Assembly (NCBI RefSeq): GCF_047219225.1
Contig: NZ_CP178208.1
Coordinates: 558,001 to 622,000 of the forward strand
DNA length: 64,000 nt
DNA from: IMCC45349 sp047219225
Lineage (GTDB): Bacteria > Bacteroidota > Bacteroidia > Flavobacteriales > Flavobacteriaceae
Reading direction: 5' to 3'
Part shown: in pieces, positions 52,589 through 60,586 of the stretch
How the letters are laid out: each line of letters begins with the position of its first letter
Numbering within the stretch: the stretch's first letter is position 1
Made by a program: the position numbers and the translations under genes
The notes under the pieces: generated by a model
Seen by the model: the letters and a program-made list of their open reading frames with translations, nothing else
Databases searched by the model: none
What the model was told of the DNA's origin: nothing

Positions 52589-54727
52589 TTAGTTACACGT
52601 TTGTTCCATTATTAAAAAGTCATTTTCTCTTTCCATTTCTAATCTATCATCATCACATTCAACCACTAACCAGTTTCCAGTTATTGCTTGAATATCTGCT
52701 CCTGCAACATTAGAAAATTCAACCCATACACCATCTTCATTTTGAGATGTAGACCACATTGCATCAATTGTTGTATTATCGTTATAAATTACTACAATAC
52801 CATTACTTTCAAAATCAAAATTATAAACTATCAAGTCATCGCTTTCGTTGTAGTTTACTACATTCCATTGGCACTCTAATAAATAAGCATCTATCTCATC
52901 TTCGGTACAGCCTTCATCAGAACAGTCTTCAAGGTATAGTTCGATTTCTAAGACTTCATATTCATTTGGATTATCATTCAATTCAACTCTAACATAAATT
53001 GTTTGTGGATTCGTTGTATTTGTGTAAGCTTCAGCATTAGGAATTGCATTAACATTAGCATCAGCATCCATTAACAATTCATGAAAAGTAACTGTTACTG
53101 TATTATCTACATCACAATCATCATCTTCATACAATCCTTCATAAAGATTAAATACTTCATAACCATCATTCCCTTCATCACACATTTCAATATCTTCAGA
53201 ATCTAAACAACTTAATGGGTTTTCATCATCCTCGGTAACACATTCACAATCTTCATTGATATAACCTTCTCCACCTGCTGGCGTAGTACAATCATCTCCA
53301 TAATCTGCTTGTAAATCTTCACAATCGTATTCATCATCATCGTCGTCATCACACTCTTGTTCAAAAACTAAATAATCATTATTATCGTTTGCTAACTCAA
53401 ATAAATCATCATCACAATAAACAACTTCCCAAGTTTGAGAAATAGCTTCATATGCTGAACCTATTTGTAGCGTAACAAAAACACCTTCATCTGTTAATTC
53501 AACATTCCATGTTCCTGTAAGTGTTGCATTAGGATCATTTTGCACTACTAATTGATTGTTTTCTCCAAAATGAAATTCATCAGATTGCACATTATCAAAC
53601 AAATTAGTTGAAGCATACCAATAGCATTCTTGTAATGTCATCGAAACTTCTTGAGCAGAACAGTCTAAATCGTCTTCACATTCTTGCTCTAATTCAAATT
53701 GTATTTCCTCACCAGCTAAAGTTTCGTATTCAATTATAAATTCATCGTCATCGCACTCTACAACAACCCAAGAACCTTCTAAAAATTCATAAGCCGTTAA
53801 ATCACTTACAACTATTTCTGGAAACCCTTCATTACTTGTAGACATATTCCAACTACCGCCAATAGCTTCAGTTGTATCTCCATTCATAATTTCTAAAGTA
53901 CCATCTTCATTAAAGTATAATTCTAACTCATCTAAATCATCCATTTCAGGATAATCATTAATTGTCCAGAAACATTCAGTTAAGTACATATCTATATCTT
54001 CTACTTCACAATAATCATAGTAGTCATCATCACAATCATCTTCAGCAGCATCAATAGCTTCTTCAAGTTCTTGATTATTTTGTATTTCAACAGTTTCTCC
54101 ATTAGCATAAACTAAGGTTACAGGATAATTTAAGCTTGCCAATACAGCACCTGAATCTGACTCTTCTAAATCTTCTAAAAAGTCATAAAGTTCTTCATCA
54201 TTTTCAACAACTACAGTATCTATAACCTGAAACTCTGAATCATAAATTGAGAAAGATAAAGGATACTGAAAATCTATACATTCTATTACATCATCAGAAT
54301 CATCTTCAATACAGTCTTCAACAAAACTCATTAATTCTTCTTGATCCTCAATTACTATCTCAGAATAATCATTTTGAATTATAGTAATTGGAAATAAATA
54401 CTCTATATCATCTTCATCATCATCAAATTCATCAAAAATATCTTCTAGAATATCTAAATCATCTAATGATTCTATTGTAACAGTAATTCCATTTGCTATA
54501 ATAGTAACTGGCAGTTCTATTGAAAAACAATCTGCCTCATCTAAAATATCATCTTGAGCTCCATCGTTAGATGTTGTTGCTCTCATAAGATTGACTAAAG
54601 GAGACTGAGGTACTATTGTCTCTTCTTGATTTGGGTCTGTTTGTTCAACAGTTTCATCTTGACAAGATGTAATAAAAAGGAGGGCAAAAAAGGTGAGGAT
54701 TAATCCTGACTTGAAATTTAATTTCAT
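52589..54727 (-). CDS. Very acidic multi-module lipoprotein divergent from the ECF sigma cluster
   Basis: A 712-residue lipoprotein (lipobox FITSC, Cys22; the in-frame TTG at 54754 is rejected because a promoter lies there). The N-terminal half has three modules with PVTIIANGITVTIESLDDL, PITIIQNDYSEIVIEDQEEL and PVTLVYANGETVEIQNNQEL. The second half has three lipocalin-like modules, each opening with a W in a (C)(F/Y)W or CQW motif and closing with W-(E/V)-VV-(E/Y)CDDD. Between the last two lies one copy of the module that builds the giant protein at 1-4797 (NDGYEVFNLYEGLYED ... TNPQTIYVRVELND). The chain is extremely rich in Asp and Glu, suggesting cation or metal binding. It shares a promoter-like motif with fecR, so it is probably controlled by the neighbouring ECF sigma factor. 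I know no experimental function. Confidence 0.9.
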   Translation of the reverse strand: MKLNFKSGLILTFFALLFITSCQDETVEQTDPNQEETIVPQSPLVNLMRATTSNDGAQDDILDEADCFSIELPVTIIANGITVTIESLDDLDILEDIFDEFDDDEDDIEYLFPITIIQNDYSEIVIEDQEELMSFVEDCIEDDSDDVIECIDFQYPLSFSIYDSEFQVIDTVVVENDEELYDFLEDLEESDSGAVLASLNYPVTLVYANGETVEIQNNQELEEAIDAAEDDCDDDYYDYCEVEDIDMYLTECFWTINDYPEMDDLDELELYFNEDGTLEIMNGDTTEAIGGSWNMSTSNEGFPEIVVSDLTAYEFLEGSWVVVECDDDEFIIEYETLAGEEIQFELEQECEDDLDCSAQEVSMTLQECYWYASTNLFDNVQSDEFHFGENNQLVVQNDPNATLTGTWNVELTDEGVFVTLQIGSAYEAISQTWEVVYCDDDLFELANDNNDYLVFEQECDDDDDDEYDCEDLQADYGDDCTTPAGGEGYINEDCECVTEDDENPLSCLDSEDIEMCDEGNDGYEVFNLYEGLYEDDDCDVDNTVTVTFHELLMDADANVNAIPNAEAYTNTTNPQTIYVRVELNDNPNEYEVLEIELYLEDCSDEGCTEDEIDAYLLECQWNVVNYNESDDLIVYNFDFESNGIVVIYNDNTTIDAMWSTSQNEDGVWVEFSNVAGADIQAITGNWLVVECDDDRLEMERENDFLIMEQTCN

Positions 54728-54760
54728 AATTATTGGTTTTGTTAAACTTTGCAATTTTAT

Positions 54761-54792
54761 CTATATAACAATCCAATTTAAAAAACTCCTAC
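54761..54792 (-). promoter_or_regulatory. Candidate ECF sigma promoter of the acidic lipoprotein gene
   Basis: On minus: GGTAGGAGTTTTTAA (54792-54778), 7 bp, then TGTTATATAG (54770-54761). The lipoprotein ATG is about 33 bp further on. The same two blocks precede fecR. No other copy is visible in the window. Confidence 0.7.
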
Positions 54793-54852
54793 CCTAAAAC
54801 TGAAAAAAATTAAAAATACTTTTTTATACATTTACAGCACCAAACAACCAAT

Positions 54853-55368
54853 ATGGCTAAAGACTTAAAAGATAATATATGTAACGAGACATTGTTCTCT
54901 TCTTTCTTTTCTAAGCATTCAAAAAATCTTCATGATTTTTTATACTATAAGTTTGGTGAACAATTTAACCCTCAAGATAAAGTACAAGAAGCTTTTATTA
55001 AGTTATGGGAAAATTGCGGCAGTGTAACACCTTCAAAAGCGAAATCTTTTTTGTTTACAGTAGCTAATAATTTAATGCTTAATGAAACGGCTCATAAAAA
55101 AGTGGTACTTAAGTATCAACAAACAAAGCCGAAGCATTATACTAATGAATCTCCAGAATTTATTATGGAAAGTGATGAGTATATGCAAAAGTTACAAAAA
55201 GCTATTTCAAATTTAAGTGAAGCGCAACGCACTGCTTTTTTATTAAACAGAGTTGAGGGTAAAAAACATAAAGAAATTGCAGCACTTTTAGACATTTCTA
55301 CCAAGGCAGTAGAAAAGCGCATTTATGGTGCATTAAAAAAATTAAGAGAAGAAATTAAAGAAATCTAA
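54853..55368 (+). CDS. ECF-type RNA polymerase sigma-70 factor
   Basis: A 171-residue sigma factor of the Bacteroidota FecI-like group. Region 2 is FSKHSKNLHDFLYYKFG through NPQDKVQEAFIKLWENC, and region 4 is LSEAQRTAFLLNRVEGKKHK through EIAALLDISTKAVEKRIYGA. It directs RNA polymerase to a small regulon and is normally held inactive by the FecR-like anti-sigma factor encoded next. The adjacent TonB-dependent receptor probably supplies the activating signal. The fecR gene starts 54 bp downstream, and the candidate sigma-dependent promoter lies in that gap and also upstream of the divergent lipoprotein. The promoter of the sigma gene itself is unclear; a TACATTTA at 54826-54833 is the best match to a housekeeping -7 element. 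Confidence 0.95.
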   Translation: MAKDLKDNICNETLFSSFFSKHSKNLHDFLYYKFGEQFNPQDKVQEAFIKLWENCGSVTPSKAKSFLFTVANNLMLNETAHKKVVLKYQQTKPKHYTNESPEFIMESDEYMQKLQKAISNLSEAQRTAFLLNRVEGKKHKEIAALLDISTKAVEKRIYGALKKLREEIKEI

Positions 55369-55375
55369 AATTAAA

Positions 55376-55408
55376 GGTAGGAGTTTTTAATACTTAACTG
55401 TTATATAG
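55376..55408 (+). promoter_or_regulatory. Candidate ECF sigma promoter of fecR and the TonB receptor
   Basis: GGTAGGAGTTTTTAA (55376-55390), 8 bp, then TGTTATATAG (55399-55408). The first block is identical over 15 bp to that upstream of the divergent lipoprotein. Transcription start near 55415 favours the fecR ATG at 55423 over the one at 55414. Confidence 0.7.
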
Positions 55409-55422
55409 GTGAAATGCATAAA

Positions 55423-56316
55423 ATGAATAGAGAAGATTTAATAAAAAAATGGTTAGATGATGAATTAAATCCTCAAGAGCTTGAAGCTTTTAAACTGCTT
55501 AAAGATTCTGATGATTTAGTACGCTTATCTAATGCTGCAAAACACTTTAAAGCTCCAGAGTATAATGTTTCTGAAGAGCTAAAAACTGTTATGAAGTCTA
55601 TTGATACTGCTCCAAAATCAACAAATTGGAAATCTCACATTTTACGTATTGCTGCTGTTTTAGTGTTAAGTATTAGTGTTTTTTATTACACCACAACTTT
55701 GGACACTACTATTGATACTTTAGCTGCACAACAAACTACTTTAAATCTCCCAGATGAATCTCAAGTAATCCTAAATGCTTTATCATCTATCACCTATAAC
55801 AAGAAAAACTGGGACGAATTACGTGACGTCACACTAGAAGGTGAAGCTTATTTTAAAGTTGCTAAAGGTGCTACTTTTAACGTTAATACTCCTTCTGGAA
55901 TAGTAAGTGTTTTAGGTACTCAATTTAAAGTAAAACATAGAAAAAACTTTTTTGAAGTTGTTTGTTATGAAGGCTCAGTGAGCGTTTCGCATAATTCAAA
56001 AAAAGCTGTTTTAAAACCAGGAAACAGCTACCTTATTATTGATGGGAATTACATTGCTACCGAAAAAGAAAATGCACAACAACCATCTTGGATAAATAAC
56101 GAAAGTTATTTTAAAAGTTTGCCTTTCACTTACGTTCTACGTGAGTTTGAAAGGCAGTATAAGGTGACTATCAATTCTAAAGAGATTGATACTACTCAAC
56201 TTTTTACTGGAAGTTTTACTCATGAAAACATAGATTTAGCTTTAAAATCTATAACTTTACCTTTAAACATTACATACGTACAAAACAACAACAATATCGT
56301 ATTAACTCGTGAGTAG
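55423..56316 (+). CDS. FecR-type anti-sigma factor
   Basis: Inner-membrane anti-sigma factor that passes the receptor signal to the ECF sigma factor. The 297 residues (from ATG 55423; ATG 55414 adds three) contain an N-terminal cytoplasmic sigma-binding region (MNREDLIKKWLDDELNPQEL), a membrane helix near residues 70-90 (ILRIAAVLVLSISVFYYTTT), and a periplasmic FecR domain (TLNLPDESQVILNALSSITY, GEAYFKVAKGATFNVNTPSG). At the C-terminus is a DUF4974/STN-like domain (YVLREFERQYKVTINSKEID). The stop overlaps the GTG start of the TonB receptor by 8 bp, so translation is coupled. Confidence 0.95.
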   Translation: MNREDLIKKWLDDELNPQELEAFKLLKDSDDLVRLSNAAKHFKAPEYNVSEELKTVMKSIDTAPKSTNWKSHILRIAAVLVLSISVFYYTTTLDTTIDTLAAQQTTLNLPDESQVILNALSSITYNKKNWDELRDVTLEGEAYFKVAKGATFNVNTPSGIVSVLGTQFKVKHRKNFFEVVCYEGSVSVSHNSKKAVLKPGNSYLIIDGNYIATEKENAQQPSWINNESYFKSLPFTYVLREFERQYKVTINSKEIDTTQLFTGSFTHENIDLALKSITLPLNITYVQNNNNIVLTRE

Positions 56317-58618
56317 AAAACTATTAGTTTTTCTTTTTTGCACTTTATTTTTCATTAACGCTTTCTCATTAAAAGCGCAAGTAAATACTAATGACTTATT
56401 GCCACTAATTGATGTTTTAGAAACACTCTCTAAGCGTTACAATGTTTCTTTCACATACATAGACAGAACAATTGAAGGTAAATCAACTTATTTACCTCCA
56501 AAGGATATTACGCTTTCTGATGCACTCAGTTTAATTGCAACCCAAACACAATTATCTTTTACAACATTAGAAGATGGCAATATCATTATTAGAACTTCTG
56601 TAAGCACTACTGAATTCAAAACTCAGTTATTAGAAGAAATATTAGTTACCAATTATCTTACCAAAGGTATTGCTTTAAAAAATGATGGTGTCACACAAAT
56701 AAAACCTAATTCGTTTGGGATTTTACCTGGTTTAATTGAGCCAGATGTATTACAAACCATACAAGCACTTCCAGGAATCACAAGTGTTGATGAACGTGTA
56801 TCAAACGTTAATGTTAGAGGAGGAACACATGACCAAAACTTAATTCTTTGGGATGGTATCAAAATGTATCAATCTGGACATTTTTTTGGTTTAGTATCTG
56901 CTTTTAACCCTTATTTAACCGAAGAGGTTTTGGTTTCTAAAAATGGTACAAGTGCTATTTATGGCGATGGTGTTTCTAGTATTATTGACATGCGTAGTTC
57001 TAACCATATTTCAAACAAAACGCAAAGTGGTATTGGCGCAAACTTAATTAGTGTAGATGGTTATACAAAAATTCCGTTTAGTGATAAAACAGAACTACAG
57101 TTATCTGCTCGTCGTTCTATTACAGACATTTTAACTACGCCTACCTACGACCAATACTTTGAACGTGTTTTCCAAGATACAGATTTAACCAATCAAAATA
57201 ATACTAGTATATCTAAAAATGAGAGTTTTTATTTTTATGATGTATCTGCAAAATTATTGCATGATATTTCTGCAAAAGACAAACTGCGTTTTAACTTTTT
57301 AAATGTTTATAATACATTAAAATACCAAGAACAATCTACCATTAACAATATCGCAGAAGCCTTAAATAGTAATCTCACTCAACGAAATTTAGCTGTAAGT
57401 ATAGATTATTTAAGAGCATGGTCAGATAAAGTAAATACTAATGCTCAAATTTATTTTTCTAATTACGATTTAAAAGCCACCAATTTTGATGTTATTAATA
57501 ACCAACGTTTAATACAAGAAAATGAAGTTTACGAAAATGGATTAAGACTTCAAGTAAACTACAATATTGAAAACAATCTAACTTATCTAGGAGGTTATCA
57601 ATTTAATGAAACTGGCATTAGTAACCTTGAAGATGTTAACAATCCTATTTTTAGACGTTATATAAAAGAAGTTATTAGATCACACGCTTTAATTAATGAG
57701 GTGAAATTTACCTCAAAATCAAAAAACACTAGCGCCCGAATTGGTTTAAGAGCCAACTATTTTGAGAAGTTTTCAGAGTTTTTAATGGAGCCTAGAATTA
57801 GCTTCAATCAAAAGTTTTTAAACAATTTTAGAGTAGAGCTTTTAGCTGAAGTTAAAAGTCAAACCACCTCTCAAGTTATTGATTTACAAAACGATTTTTT
57901 AGGTGTAGAAAAGCGTCGATGGGTTTTAGCAAACAATGACAATATTCCTATTATAAAAAGTAGGCAAGCATCATTAGGGATACACTACAAAAAAAACAAT
58001 TTAATCCTTAGTGTAGAAGCTTATACTAAAGATGTTGATGGTATTAGCACAAGAAGTCAAGGGTTCCAAAACCAATATCAATATGTAAATACTATTGGTA
58101 GTTATAATGTTAAAGGTCTTGATTTTTTAATAAATAAACAGTTCGACAATTTTAGTACATGGTTAAGTTATAGCTTTAGTAAAAATGATTACACTTTTAA
58201 AGACTTAAACTTTAATGAACCATTCCCTAATAATTTAGATGTTAGACATACAGCAACATTTGCAGGTACATATACTTACAAAGGGTTTAAATTAGCATTG
58301 GGAGCTAACTGGCGTACAGGGAAGCCATTTACTGGTGTTAATGAGAATATGCCGTTGCAAAACCCATCATTAATAAATTATGACACTCCAAATGGTGAAA
58401 ATATAGATGATTATATCCGTACAGATATATCTACAACTTACAACTTTAATTTTAGTAAAAAAGTAACTGCAACTGCTGGATTTTCTCTATGGAATGTTTT
58501 AAACAGGAAGAACATTATAAACACCTATTACATTATTGATGATAATAATTCAATCTCTAAAGTTGAAAACACCTCATTAGGTATAACTCCTAATTTTAGT
58601 TTTAGAGTTAATTTTTAA
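56309..58618 (+). CDS. TonB-dependent outer-membrane receptor with STN signalling domain
   Basis: A 769-residue outer-membrane receptor. It starts at GTG 56309, inside the fecR stop region, and has a signal peptide (MSRKLLVFLFCTLFFINAFSLKAQ). Residues about 30-110 form a secretin/TonB short N-terminal (STN) domain (LSKRYNVSFTYIDRTIEG, SLIATQTQLSFTTLED), the domain that contacts FecR in FecA-type signalling. A plug domain follows (LPGITSVDERVSNVNVRGGT, QNLILWDGIKMYQSGHFF, SKNGTSAIYGDGVSSIIDMR), then a 22-strand-type barrel ending in NFSFRVNF. The ligand is unknown. No SusD-like partner is present; the divergent acidic lipoprotein may take that place. Confidence 0.94.
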   Translation: MSRKLLVFLFCTLFFINAFSLKAQVNTNDLLPLIDVLETLSKRYNVSFTYIDRTIEGKSTYLPPKDITLSDALSLIATQTQLSFTTLEDGNIIIRTSVSTTEFKTQLLEEILVTNYLTKGIALKNDGVTQIKPNSFGILPGLIEPDVLQTIQALPGITSVDERVSNVNVRGGTHDQNLILWDGIKMYQSGHFFGLVSAFNPYLTEEVLVSKNGTSAIYGDGVSSIIDMRSSNHISNKTQSGIGANLISVDGYTKIPFSDKTELQLSARRSITDILTTPTYDQYFERVFQDTDLTNQNNTSISKNESFYFYDVSAKLLHDISAKDKLRFNFLNVYNTLKYQEQSTINNIAEALNSNLTQRNLAVSIDYLRAWSDKVNTNAQIYFSNYDLKATNFDVINNQRLIQENEVYENGLRLQVNYNIENNLTYLGGYQFNETGISNLEDVNNPIFRRYIKEVIRSHALINEVKFTSKSKNTSARIGLRANYFEKFSEFLMEPRISFNQKFLNNFRVELLAEVKSQTTSQVIDLQNDFLGVEKRRWVLANNDNIPIIKSRQASLGIHYKKNNLILSVEAYTKDVDGISTRSQGFQNQYQYVNTIGSYNVKGLDFLINKQFDNFSTWLSYSFSKNDYTFKDLNFNEPFPNNLDVRHTATFAGTYTYKGFKLALGANWRTGKPFTGVNENMPLQNPSLINYDTPNGENIDDYIRTDISTTYNFNFSKKVTATAGFSLWNVLNRKNIINTYYIIDDNNSISKVENTSLGITPNFSFRVNF

Positions 58619-58668
58619 TTTACCTTCTAAAAAAGGTAGATTAATGATAAAACTGTATCTTTATTGTA

Positions 58669-59034
58669 ATGAATTCCGTAAAGCTCATACATAAATGGTT
58701 ATTTGCAGCTAGTGTATTGTTTAGCCTTGTTACTTACCAAGGTCACGCTAACACCTCTGCCTATTTTAGCAATCAAATTGCTTTGGTTGTTACAAATTCA
58801 AGCTCAACTTCCAGCCATTACAATTATTACTTAAAAACTAAAGCAAGCTGTATTAATAGCAGCTTATTATTACAATTTCATTTTGAAGGTTTATTACATG
58901 CTTCGCAAACTAACATTAATACACATTTTAAAAAACAAATAACTTTAATTAAAAATTTCCCACAGCAGTTAATACAATATAAAACACTAAAATCTACCAA
59001 ATGTAAAACTGCAACACACCTTTTTCTAGGTTAA
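58669..59034 (+). CDS. Small secreted protein downstream of the TonB receptor
   Basis: A 121-residue protein with a signal peptide (KLIHKWLFAASVLFSLVTYQGHA). The mature part is about 95 residues, Asn/Thr/Lys-rich, with a few cysteines (SCINS, STKCKT) and no recognisable family. It follows the receptor gene by 50 bp, with only a weak 6-bp hairpin (58621-58638) between them, so it could be in the same transcript. A GGTAGA just before it resembles the start of the ECF motif, but the spacing does not match. Confidence 0.7.
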   Translation: MNSVKLIHKWLFAASVLFSLVTYQGHANTSAYFSNQIALVVTNSSSTSSHYNYYLKTKASCINSSLLLQFHFEGLLHASQTNINTHFKKQITLIKNFPQQLIQYKTLKSTKCKTATHLFLG

Positions 59035-59092
59035 CATTATTTAAGCAAGCAATGAGCTTGCCTCCTTTTTAGTTTAACCTAAACATTAATTT

Positions 59093-59269
59093 ATGACATT
59101 TAAAAGATTAATGCGCCTTATTATTTTGGCGTTTATAATTGCATTTGCAAGTATATTGCCTATGCCAATTACATTTTATAGAAAAGACCATTTACCGAAA
59201 AACTTAATTGAACATGTTGAAAACATTGAAGAAGAAGACGATGAAAACGATGTAAAAGAATTGTTTTAA
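59093..59269 (+). CDS. 58-residue membrane-anchored acidic peptide gene
   Basis: A short open frame from ATG 59093 to TAA 59269. It encodes an N-terminal basic, hydrophobic segment (MTFKRLMRLIILAFIIAFAS), a short PMPITFYRKDHLPKNL segment and a very acidic tail (HVENIEEEDDENDVKELF). This layout of one helix and an acidic tail looks like a real protein rather than chance. From memory, very similar tails ending in DEDDEGEVKELF-like sequences occur in other Flavobacteriaceae. It lies 58 bp after the small secreted protein and on the same strand. Confidence 0.68.
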   Translation: MTFKRLMRLIILAFIIAFASILPMPITFYRKDHLPKNLIEHVENIEEEDDENDVKELF

Positions 59270-59331
59270 ATTAAGTAAATATGTATTTCTACAAAAGAGT
59301 TTATTAGAATCACAACTACTAACAATACTCA

Positions 59332-59366
59332 AAAAAAAAGCCTCCAGAAATCTGGAGGCTTTTTTA
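59332..59366. terminator. Bidirectional intrinsic terminator
   Basis: An A-run, then a near-perfect hairpin with core CCTCCAGAAATCTGGAGG (59341-59358), then a T-run. It lies between the 58-residue gene (plus) and the CotH gene (minus). The same 18-nt core recurs at 61727-61744. Confidence 0.9.
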
Positions 59367-59382
59367 TAGTTTTTGCAATTAA

Positions 59383-60582
59383 CTACCTTACATAGTCTTC
59401 TCTCGCTTCAAAATTATTTTTAAGATGTTCTATATTTAAGTACCACTCTGCAAATGTTTCAGGTTCGCTATACTTATCAATATGTGTTGGCATAATATGC
59501 TCTATGTTACTTTTATACTCAGTTACAATAGCATTAAATCGTGTTGAACTTAGTACTCCTGAATTCATTAAACTTTGAAAACGTGCGTCATACGTTTCTT
59601 TAAATTCTGGATTAGCATACATAATATTAAATAAATCTGTAATTGGATTTTGAGTAGGGTGATTGATAAAAGACATAGGCGAACTGTCAATATTTTGGGT
59701 TGCCACTAAATCTAAATCAAATAAAACAAACCTAAAAGGCCCATCATTAACCGCAAAAAAGCGTACGTTATTTTTTGGCCAATCTCTATTCCCAATATAA
59801 GATTCGAAAATCATGTAGTCAATAAAATTATCTACATCAATTTCATTACTTACGTAGTTATAATCACCATTTGCAATAGCAGCAATAAAGTTGTCTATTT
59901 TATCAAAATCACCATCTTTCTTTTCTACCATTCCGCCTTCAATAATTTTTGCTAATGTAATGTCGCTTTTACTCACACCATACAATCTAGACATACCATT
60001 GGTATTTGACTCAGTTCTCATATTCATAACTCCTAAAAAGGTGTTATTTACAAAAACAACAGTTTGTTCAGCATACATTAAATCAAGATTTAAACCAGCT
60101 TCAATTGCTAACTTGGTATAACTCATATCTTTTAACATTGTATGTTCAAAATCGTTTCCTGAGTTCCTAAACCTAAAAGCTTTCACTTTATCTAATGAAT
60201 GGAAAGGTAAATTTTCAGGATCAATAAGTTTACGATCTTCATTATTGTATGTATCGTCAAACTTAACACCTAATGTCTTTAACGGAAATGCAGCGCTAAA
60301 CGTTCCTTTTATTTGCACTTCAATCACTTCGTTTTCAATTAAAACCTCACCATCTTTATACAAATTTAAAGTACCTTCTATTTCAATATCCTCTTCATAA
60401 TTAGCATACATTTCATCAAACTCAGCTTGATTTACAATAATATTTGCAACCTTTAAATTGGTATCAATATTTTCAGGAGTTAAGCTTTTATAATCTTGTA
60501 CATTACCTTTAACATCATCATCATAACTTGTACATCCAAATACAATAGTTACTATTAATAAGCTATATATAAATTGTTTCAT
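59383..60582 (-). CDS. CotH-family protein kinase-like lipoprotein
   Basis: A 399-residue lipoprotein (VFGC lipobox, Cys17) of the CotH family, which includes the Bacillus spore-coat protein kinase CotH. Family segments visible are EVQIKGTFSAAFPLKTLGVKF, KAFRFRNSGNDFEHTMLKDM, VVFVNNTFLGVMNMRTESN, and FESYIGNRDWPKNNVRFF. The probable metal/ATP site lies in FVLFDLDLVATQN, corresponding to the DxD-type acidic motif. It might phosphorylate exported proteins in the periplasm, but activity is unproven in this group. It follows a predicted beta-barrel gene by 4 bp, so the two are one unit. Confidence 0.9.
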   Translation of the reverse strand: MKQFIYSLLIVTIVFGCTSYDDDVKGNVQDYKSLTPENIDTNLKVANIIVNQAEFDEMYANYEEDIEIEGTLNLYKDGEVLIENEVIEVQIKGTFSAAFPLKTLGVKFDDTYNNEDRKLIDPENLPFHSLDKVKAFRFRNSGNDFEHTMLKDMSYTKLAIEAGLNLDLMYAEQTVVFVNNTFLGVMNMRTESNTNGMSRLYGVSKSDITLAKIIEGGMVEKKDGDFDKIDNFIAAIANGDYNYVSNEIDVDNFIDYMIFESYIGNRDWPKNNVRFFAVNDGPFRFVLFDLDLVATQNIDSSPMSFINHPTQNPITDLFNIMYANPEFKETYDARFQSLMNSGVLSSTRFNAIVTEYKSNIEHIMPTHIDKYSEPETFAEWYLNIEHLKNNFEAREDYVR

Positions 60583-60586
60583 GGTT

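Noticed and set aside
50549..52992. Plus-strand open frames of 60-78 codons opposite folD, ffh and the acidic lipoprotein
   Set aside because: They are antisense to well-supported genes, with biased His/Leu/Tyr composition typical of shadow frames.
54728..54754. TTG at 54754 as start of the acidic lipoprotein
   Set aside because: It would place nine polar residues before a complete lipoprotein signal peptide and lies at the predicted transcription start of the ECF-type promoter.
58621..58638. Hairpin between the TonB receptor and the 121-residue gene as a terminator
   Set aside because: The stem is only six base pairs (TACCTT/AAGGTA) without a T-run, too weak to call.
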